Part shown: in pieces, positions 56,919-64,000 of the stretch
How the letters are laid out: each line of letters opens with the position of its first letter
How positions within the stretch are numbered: the first letter of the stretch is position 1
Origin: Aphelenchoides besseyi
Lineage: Eukaryota > Nematoda > Chromadorea > Rhabditida > Aphelenchoididae
Direction: 5' to 3'
Length of the DNA stretch: 64,000 nucleotides
NCBI GenBank assembly: GCA_024699855.1
Contig: JAMPIQ010000001.1
Location: 6,324,001-6,388,000 of the forward strand
Translations under genes and position numbers: made by a program
The notes under the pieces: generated by a model
What the model was told of the DNA's origin: nothing
Databases searched by the model: none
What the model saw: only the letters and a program-made list of their open reading frames with translations

Positions 56919-58289
56919 ATGTTTGGCAGTGTAGCTCAGTATTTAGACTTTAGTTTTGCCAAATATAAAAGGAACAATCTGAAAGTGGCACTTCCAATAT
57001 TTGACAGCGAATTTACAGTCACTAACGGCACGAACGGCTCTCTAACTTCATCACTCAATTCAAACTTGTGCGATTGTAATGGCGACAATGTAAGTTTACG
57101 AATATGAACGCTTCTATTTGGTTTAGTTCTGTTTTAAAGGTCTCGACGAAGTGGGAAATGTGCGTTTAGGTCTTCCGTTCGACTGTTCTTTTTACGAGAA
57201 TCTTAACTTTCTTCAACTGCTTGATTCGGATGCTGCCAAAGTAAAACCTGATTACGAGCAGATTGTGGCCGATGACACGTGGTCGCCCGTATTCGTAACT
57301 TCCATTTCATCAGATTACTTTACCGAACTGAAAGCTTTTGTCAAAAATATTCGAGACTACTATCCGAAGTCCAAGATTGTTGTGTTTGACATTGGTCTTG
57401 AAACTCAAGAGGTTAACAGATGAATGAAGGCGACTAATTTGTTTCAAGTTTAGATTAAAGAGCTCAGTTCGTGGTGTTTGGTCGAATACCGGGTTTTCGA
57501 TTTCTCAAAATATCCGACGCATGTTCAAAATCTCAAAAACTATTCGTTCAAGTTGACGATTATTGTAAGGTGTTCTTGTTAAATAAGGCTAGAGAGTTGT
57601 TTAAGGAAGCTTTTGAGAAGTACAAGACCTTTTTCTACGTTGACCCAAGTGTTCGAATTGACAGCAGAAGGTTGGTCACATTTTTGCAAGGCGTTCAAAG
57701 CGGTGTGCTTTTGCCGTTTACGACTCATACGTGGACTGGTCACAGCGTCTATGCAACCACGCATCCAGGTAATATAAGACCAGCAAATGCTCTATTTCAA
57801 GTTTTTCAGCAATGTATGCTTATTTTCCTTTGCCTATAATTCTCACTCAAATTGAGGAGGTTCAAGCCACATTTCAATTCATAACTGACTCCGCTTACAC
57901 TCGTCACATTTTCAAATGGTTAGCTGAAGGATAATTACTCATCTTCTTTGTTCAGGTGGTATCTCTGCGCAATGACTGAAAATTGTATTGACCCACCGGG
58001 AGCCGAACTTTATTGCAATTTCAACGGACGTCACTCTCCTCCTCGTCGTATCTACGCCAATTGTCATCGTTTCGATCAAGCCATGTGGAATCTTGCGACC
58101 TTGGCATATTTGTTCGGTGCAGAACGTGGAGCTGTTCATCTGAATTACACCAAGAACTGGCTCAAACTCAACGAGAATCTGATCGTTGAAGTGGAGCGAA
58201 ACCGTAAAAAAGCGATGGAAAAGTTCGTCAAATTGTTGGATGTGCGTCGAGGAGAAGGCATATACGATGAATTGAAAATGCAATGTTAA
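56919..58289 (+). CDS. Nematode DUF1647-like putative glycosyltransferase
   Basis: The product resembles the nematode DUF1647 type II membrane family, thought to be glycosyltransferase-like. A hydrophobic anchor (CLILLFIGFVLMFGSVAQYL) spans the annotated start, so an upstream start exon is likely. Conserved-looking parts: WSPVFVTSISSDYFTELKAF, YYPKSKIVVFDIGLE, LSSWCLVEYRVFDFSKYPTH, KTFFYVDPSVRID, LLPFTTHTWTGHSVYATTHP, FKWWYLCAMTENCIDPPGAE and NCHRFDQAMWNLATLAYLFG. It ends at 58289. To keep frame between FKLTII and RELFKEAFEKYK, a 28-nt intron (57565-57592, GTAAGG...GGCTAG) is required, or the gene has a frameshift there. Other introns are 37-50 nt. Luminal Golgi localisation is an inference. 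Confidence 0.7.
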
Positions 58290-59001
58290 TAAATCGACGC
58301 AATAAACTTGCTTAGCCTACGAGCATCAACATCTTGTGGTCTATTCGTTGAGTACTTTAAGGATTCAACGGCAAGAAGCGTGTATTTTCACTGATTAAGA
58401 ACGCTGATTGCAAAGTAAACAGTCTGGTAAACACAAACACCTTCATTGTCAATGAACAGGTTTGATATTATTCATGCGACGGTAGTAGCTCACATCATTT
58501 GATTTTGCAATCAAACCACGTACTTCCCTTGTACATATCGACTTGTGGATGGGAAGAAGTGAGTAGCTCAATATAAGTGTTTTTCGTCGTTTTTAAGTTC
58601 CTTAGAAATGACATTGTTTATACGAATTGACTGTTAAGCATTCTAATAATAGAACAACATTAAAACAAAGAACATTAAATCTAATTTGTTCTGTAGGTTT
58701 TCGTAAGCTGAACGATCCTGAGCGGTTCATTTCACCAACTCGGTCATTTGCACTTGAGATCGTTTGTAGTAGTGAGGTGACGGCTTGACACACTAAAAGA
58801 TGTCAATTGACAAAATTGACACCAACAATCATAATACCTTTTCTATTCAATTAAGTCTGCTTCTTAACTCACGAAAAACAACTGAAATTTTGGCTGCTTT
58901 CAATCAAAAAAGATACTTTCGATTGTGTCAGTTGGCAGTCATTTCATCAATGAGGTTCAAATGAATTGATTAAGCAAAAGAAATTCGGACAAAAAGGTTA
59001 C
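58290..59001. other. Intergenic, about 710 bp
   Basis: No gene recognised. About 10 bp next to the tRNA copy are shared with the 27.4 kb locus. Confidence 0.5.
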
Positions 59002-59128
59002 TGCAAGAAGTGGGATTCGAACCCACGCATCCGAAGATACTGCAACCGCCCATGGACCGTCACATTCGACGGAAGAACCCGGTGGTGGTTCTTGAGTGCA
59101 GCGCCTTAGACCGCTCGTCCATCCTTGC
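59002..59128 (-). tRNA. tRNA-Leu (CAA) copy with damaged D-stem, possible pseudogene
   Basis: Same length and layout as 27449-27575, including a 45-nt intron and anticodon CAA. On the minus strand GGCCGAG is GGACGAG: position 11 is A instead of C, which removes the C11-G24 pair of the D-stem and alters the A-box. The intron also has several changes, partly compensating each other. The T-arm and acceptor are intact. About 25 bp of 5' flank (CGTGGTCGGGGAGCGAGTAAG) and parts further out are shared with the first copy. Confidence 0.7.
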
Positions 59129-60055
59129 TACGTGGTCGGGGAGCGAGTAAGTGGTTTCTGAGCAGCAGTTCGTTTCGCTTTTCGGTCTACAGAGTACGGT
59201 TTGATGTGTAAGTTTATTTCGAACATACAAAAATGAATTAGGATTTGCTATCGACAGTGAATTGGCACCGCTGATGAAAAAATTCAAAATCTTTGAATCC
59301 CTGGTTGTTTTCAATCGTTTGATTGACAGAAGAAAACACTGTTCAGACCACCATAGACTCCATTCTAAAACAAACTGATAGATCGTATGTTGAATTCAGA
59401 GCTTACGTTTGCCGCCGGATTATCTGCAACTTCCCATTCAGCGTATTCACTAAGATTGATGAGACAATCCAAATCCTAAACATAATTGAAACCATTGAAT
59501 CAGAACGAACCGTTGGAATGATAGAAAGCCGACGTTAGAGACTGATCGAGTTTTCATCAAGTACTTGTTGCGTGTGTCAGAATCCTGTTAATTGAAATGA
59601 TCGATTAAGTCATTGCATTTCACTGAAAAAGAACACGTTATACAAAAATAGCAACAAAACTCACCGACCAATGCGATTTCTTGAAGTGATCTTCTTCCCG
59701 TCTCTGTAAAGTCGTAAAGCCAAGTCAATGGTGAGCTTGCACGTTCAATAATCGACATCAGAAAGTAGGCTCTTGAAAATAGCTATTTAGAAGTCTCTAT
59801 TGTAGAGCTCGAACAGCAGTTTGGATCGATCCCACAAGTTGAAATGAATGGAACTAATGAACAAATGAACAGAAAAGAACATTTTTCCTGCTTTAGTACT
59901 CGATTTTCAGTGAGCGATTCTAAGCGTTTTCCAGTCAGTAACCACTTTTATGCAAATTGAAGTGAAAAAGTTTGCAGGAATTCAAAAAACAAATTCATGT
60001 ACTGTTGTTTTGGTCGAGTGAGTGGTTTTGTTTCTTGTCGATCTTCGTCTCAACC
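59129..60055. other. Intergenic, about 930 bp
   Basis: Contains the duplicated tRNA-Leu flank up to about 59212 and no supported gene. A frame at 59323-59538 has no family resemblance. Confidence 0.5.
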
Positions 60056-61499
60056 ATGATACATCGTTTTCTCTTCGTCTTTGTTATGTTGCCACTATGT
60101 CAATCGGAAAGGAGTAATCAATTCTATATCAAACCAAAAGAAGCTGTCAATTTGAATTGTCCTTCTTTCTTTCTCAACTCGAAGGCTGATCTCGCTTCGT
60201 ACGCGTCGACTCGTATCAAAATCAGTGACCCCAAAAATGAAACCGATTTGCCCATGGACTGTAAGGCTATTCGTCAACGAGCGTACTTCCAAACTGACGA
60301 CTTGTATCCGGAAGAAGCGGAGTTTCCGATTGCGTATGCTCGAACCGTTTACAGGGTAAGCACTATGTTCACTTGAACCAACGAACACATTCGTAGGACT
60401 ATCGTAGTATCGAAATTGGCCTGGCGGCCATTTACAATCCTCACAACTTCTACTGTTACGCTTTGGATGCCAAATCTTCGCCGTTGTTTCACAAACGCAT
60501 GCGTACACTCGCTGGTTGTTTTCCAAACGTTTTTCTAACTGCTGTTGAGTTTCCAATGGACAGCAGTGGTCATAACATTACTTACTCGTATCACCAGTGC
60601 ATGTTGACTTTGACGAAGAAGGAATACAAGTGGAAGTATTTGATTATGTTGCAGGTAAGGACTGAAGAAAACGAAAATCAATCGAACGTTTAGAATGATG
60701 AAATACCATTGAAGACCAACCAGGAGCTCATTCATATCTTCAAGTTGTTCAACGGTACAAACGATGTTGCCAGTGTGGAACTTGAGAAAATTCGAATCGA
60801 TCCGAATGCAAATTGGACTTTCAAGTCATTGAAGTTATTCAAAAACGGTCAGTTCAGTCATTGAAAAGAACTTATGTCAATTGTTGTAGAAACTCGCAAT
60901 CGTGTGTCTCACAACGGCTACGCACCAATTTTGCCAATCACAAGCAGTCAAGACTTTGTTTCCGTTTCGAGAGCTATGATCGACTTTATGCTTCAGGAAC
61001 TTGATCTGCGTGTTTTCATCAAGAACTTGGAGTAGGAATCATAGAAACTGCTTGCATGAACTTTTAGACAAAAGAATCGTTATGGTGTTGATGAACAATT
61101 CATGGCCAGTTTGAACTCAGCTGACGCTATCGACGCGCCCGGTGGTTACACTCGTTTTTGCTACGACAAAAAACTTTACCATACACAAGCAACAATGTAA
61201 TATACCGTTCGGATTGCCTCTAATTTAATATATTTAGTTATGTGATATGGAAACCTTGCAAGGAAGGTTACGACCGTCATGGTGTTTGCGTATTTGGTAT
61301 GGAACACCTACAAAAACTCTTGAAGCTTCCTCATCTGTTTGCCAACAAAATGATTCCGAGTTATGATTTTGGTGCTATGGCGTGTTGGTACGAAGAGTTT
61401 TCACGTCGTACTCATGTCGATCGCGGGCTTCATCGTTTAGATTCAAATTATTATCTGAATTTGCCACATTTAAGTGATTGCACATCTTCTAGTAACTGA
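60056..61499 (+). CDS. Core-2/I-branching enzyme family (GCNT-like) protein
   Basis: Members of this GT14 family are Golgi N-acetylglucosaminyl- or xylosyl-type transferases, strongly expanded in nematodes. From ATG 60056 a signal sequence or anchor (MIHRFLFVFVMLPLCQ) is followed by FPIAYARTVYRDYRSIEIGL, AAIYNPHNFYCYALDAKSSP, YSYHQCMLTLTKKEYKWKYL and IMLQNDEIPLKT, which match the family's AYxxTVYxDYxxxE, NxYCIHxDxKS and W-Y-xxLxxxDxPLKT blocks. Later exons: TRNRVSHNGYAPILPITSSQ, MEHLQKLLKLPHLFANK and MACWYEEFSRRTHVDRG. As read, it ends at 61499 (SDCTSSSN). A further possible end exon (VRFNRERNQLGSKFNVSNFA to 61600) would fit the family but its phase does not match any GT donor I can see. Confidence 0.8.
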
Positions 61500-62121
61500 A
61501 TTTTACTTTCAGGTTCGTTTCAATCGTGAGCGCAATCAACTTGGCAGCAAATTCAACGTTAGCAACTTTGCGTGTGTGCTCGATCATCACAAGCATTGAA
61601 AAGGTGTCGATTTCTCTTGTGCTGTGGAAGTAAAGCTGACAAAGTAGACTATCTGTGTAAAAGAACTATAAAAAAGAGATCGAACTGAGAGTCTTGATTG
61701 CTGAGAACGAATAGGTTTAACGTGGGGTCAAAGCAGTCGTTGTACTCATGATTCGTTTGAGTGTGTTGGTGTAGAGATCTCATTGATTGATCTAGTGGTT
61801 GCTTGATCTAAAACGTCTTGTAAATTCGATTAAGGGTATTGAATGTGGTTGGACACATTCACTTGCCATCAACCTTCGAGTCCAGTTCTTTTAACTTTCG
61901 CTCAGCAATCATACGATGATTTGGCAATCAAATTCATTCCGTCAGAGTTTATTTTCGAAGCTGAAAAGTCCACTCACAGAGCACGTTACAAGATGTCGAT
62001 AACTCAAAGACACTACCGATCTTCCAACTATTCGCCCAACAAGTGAAATGACAGGTTTGTGTGAATGAACAGAATTGAAGCTCTCGACTTTAAAACTTTT
62101 ATTCGAATCTAGGCCATCAAA
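61500..62121. other. Intergenic, about 620 bp
   Basis: Starts with the out-of-phase possible terminal exon of the Core-2 gene (61514-61600). The rest shows no supported feature. Confidence 0.4.
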
Positions 62122-63289
62122 TTAACCGATAAACTTTTGAACACATTCACGATCACCAACGTTAACAAAAAGCACACGGGTAAGAATTGTTTTTTGGTTA
62201 TGAAGAGCGAAAATTTTGAGAGCAATAAAATGCGATTCTTTAAATAACAAGTCAAGCTTATCGTAGATGTTCTCCCACTGTAAAGGAACTAGTTTGAATT
62301 TGTAGTGAATTTCAACGTTGTATTGGCAGATGATCGGCAATTTGGCTCGTTCATCTATAAGACATCAAATGATCAGCAATTAGAACAGATCGAACTCACC
62401 ATGCAGCACTTTCAAGAGCTCAAACTCCCCTCCTTCAATATCGATAGTCATGAAGTCAACTATTTTGCCTTTGTTTTCGGTTGCCATCAACTCGACAAAC
62501 GCACGGTGAGCGATATGTTGAGTAGTATAGCTTTTGCCTGAAAGTCATAGTGAACACGTGAATACATTTGACCTTTACCGTAAACCACTGCCGACTTGTT
62601 TTTATTCGTGGCAGCCACAGCCGCATGAATGAAACGCGAGTTTGGTTCTGCTTCCACGAGCTTTCGATTTTCTTCGATTGGATCTACGCCCAAGAACTGA
62701 CATTGCGGATACTTTTGCTGCATTTTCTTCTCAACTTCCCAATCGTGACCGACCCCGAGGGTCACAAAATTACAAGGCGCCCAAGGATCCAGGAGCTTCA
62801 AAAAGTATTTTGTTTCGTCCGTATTCTTCAGTTCAAACGGTTGTAAGACGCAACGAAAGCCGCTCATAGCCGTCTCAAAATACGTGTTATTGTATTCGAG
62901 TGCGAAAAAACAAAATACCTTTATGAGCGGAATCATGGCTTTAAAACGTTGATCTCGTGCGGCGAAATGTTCCAAAATGAACGAGTTGATGTCACGTTGT
63001 GTAGTTTGCATTTGCTTGATGAGGTCTGTTGTGTTGTATACACAAGAAGATTGCTTCTTCGTTTCCACATCCTTCTGAAACTCAACATCTGTTTGAATGA
63101 CGTTAATATGCAACGAACGCCGGTTAAATTCTGCGAAGCTACTTGGTGCGCCATTCTAATGTTTTGTACTTGAAGATTACTGACGCTGTTCGAAAGGTCT
63201 GTGAGACGCCAATTGACTGTTAAGATGAATAGGACTAACGCAACACCAATCAAGCTATAAAAGCCACGTAACGCATATTCAGGTATCAT
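62122..63289 (-). CDS. FkbM-type methyltransferase-like membrane protein
   Basis: Four exons from ATG 63289 to the stop at 62122 encode about 330 residues. The N-terminus is a type II anchor (FYSLIGVALVLFILTVNWRL) followed by a coiled-coil-like stem. The catalytic-type domain has CNFVTLGVGHDWEVEKKMQQ and CQFLGVDPIEENRKL (SAM-binding, with the acidic Asp of GVDP), then a motif VDFMTIDIEGGEFELLKVLH characteristic of the FkbM/Methyltransf_22 group. It ends NVGDRECVQKFIG. Introns: GTAGCT...TTTCAG (58 nt), GTAAAG...TTTCAG (44 nt) and GTGAGT...TTATAG. Nematodes have many such Golgi-anchored proteins; the substrate is unknown. Confidence 0.8.
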
Positions 63290-63764
63290 TGTAGCAGAAA
63301 TCAAACCTGAAACGAAGGGTTAAAAGATCGCTATTTGTTGTAGACGCAAATTTCATAAGTTTGAATGAATTCATCGAAACATTTTCAACAACTTAATAAA
63401 CACCAAAACAGCAGCTAAATGCAAAAGGCTCTCTTCTGGAAGTAGGGAAAACTGTCTGACTGAACGTCCAAAATCGATTATCCTGAAAGTGTACTTATTG
63501 TTGGAGCTCGTCGGAAGCTATCGATCAAATTGAACGTCCAGTAAAGACCGCTTGTTTGAGAGCTACAGAAATAGAAGTTATCATCGAATTGGTTATGCGG
63601 TTGTTGAAGTTTGAAGAGAATTCTTTTACGACAATTCTTAGACTTCTAATTCCATCAAAATGCGTAGAAGATCAGTATTCTACACGTTTATTCGTTCTGC
63701 TATTTGATAGTCGACTGTTCTTACAAGCACACAGAAAATGATAAGCAAGCGTTATTCAAAGAAT
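63290..63764. other. Intergenic, about 475 bp
   Basis: Spacer between two minus-strand genes. A 61-codon frame at 63556-63741 on the plus strand has no family resemblance. Confidence 0.4.
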
Positions 63765-64000
63765 GTCAAACTTTCTTTAGTGTTTTGCGAGTTTTGGTCT
63801 TTGAATTGGTGGACAATTTCTTAGTCGATTGATTGATTTCGTCGTCCGACTTCTCGACTTTCAAACTTTTGATAGACTCCAAAGTGTCGTCCTCATCGGA
63901 TTTGGACTAAAATCCTACAATAGAAACAGCTCTTCGTCTGACTAACCGACCTGATAGAAACCCTGTTTGATTTTAAGTTTCCGACTTTCCTCCAACTGTT
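63765..64000 (-). CDS. 3' end of an unrecognised charged protein (partial)
   Basis: Two exons of a gene that continues beyond the window: an exon ending QLEESRKLKIKQGFYQ (63951-64000), a 44-nt intron with a GTCGGT donor and TTTTAG acceptor (63907-63950), and the last exon SKSDEDDTLESIKSLKVEKS ... TKTRKTLKKV with TGA at 63765-63767. Ser, Lys, Asp and Glu rich, probably disordered. Nothing more can be said from this fragment. Confidence 0.6.

Overview
The window is animal DNA from a nematode, most likely a chromadorean outside Caenorhabditis. Genes are dense and interrupted by tiny introns (mostly 38-60 nt; GTGAGT/GTAAGT donors; TTTTAG or TTTCAG acceptors). Several start codons lie just after a TTTCAG or TTTTAG acceptor with no visible upstream coding exon, which suits spliced-leader trans-splicing. 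Nematode-enriched families are present: MATH-BTB, OV-16-type secreted PEBP, Core-2/I-branching and DUF1647-like transferases, FkbM-type methyltransferase and LAPTM/DUF7027-like tetraspans. I cannot name the species.

Layout. 0-9 kb: a fold-back tRNA-derived element; an unrecognised Gln/Ser-rich protein (-); a TALE-like homeodomain protein with a divergent recognition helix (-); an unrecognised Arg-rich protein (+); a casein-kinase-1-like protein (+). 9-27.4 kb: two almost identical 929-bp inverted copies of a His-rich secreted-protein gene enclose tRNA-Asp, alpha-COP (COPA), Acinus, a duplicated tRNA-Asp segment, a PLA2-like secreted protein, a secreted PEBP with a broken signal region, a dead PP1-type phosphatase, a small type I membrane protein and a MATH-MATH-BTB-DH fusion gene. 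27.4-36.5 kb: intron-containing tRNA-Leu(CAA), a divergent EYA, a protein kinase D, and a CDK gene lying inside one intron of an opposite-strand tetraspan gene. 37-41 kb: compact housekeeping cluster (CIAO2/MIP18, RPL6, PIG-U, prefoldin 3). 41-49 kb: a long non-coding stretch, an Arkadia-like RING-H2 protein, the second tRNA-Asp segment, proteasome ATPase RPT1. 50-55.8 kb: COG1, TXNL1 (with a 5-nt microexon), a small BTB-like protein and a very small protein. 56-64 kb: sparser, AT-richer arm-like DNA with a DUF1647-like gene, a second tRNA-Leu copy with a damaged D-stem, a Core-2 family enzyme, an FkbM-like methyltransferase and the 3' end of a lysine-rich protein.

The genes do not form one pathway. 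There are cell-biology themes: secretory traffic (COPA, COG1, PIG-U), protein quality control (RPT1, prefoldin 3, TXNL1, RING and BTB proteins) and RNA processing (Acinus). Three close same-strand pairs (RPL6-CIAO2, PIG-U-prefoldin 3, TXNL1-COG1) are operon candidates. The most novel item is the MATH-MATH-BTB-DH gene at 23.7-26.4 kb, which would join a cullin-3-type adaptor to a Rho-GEF domain. All intron-exon structures were read by eye from reading frame, splice-site sequence and family homology remembered from knowledge; none was checked against transcripts.
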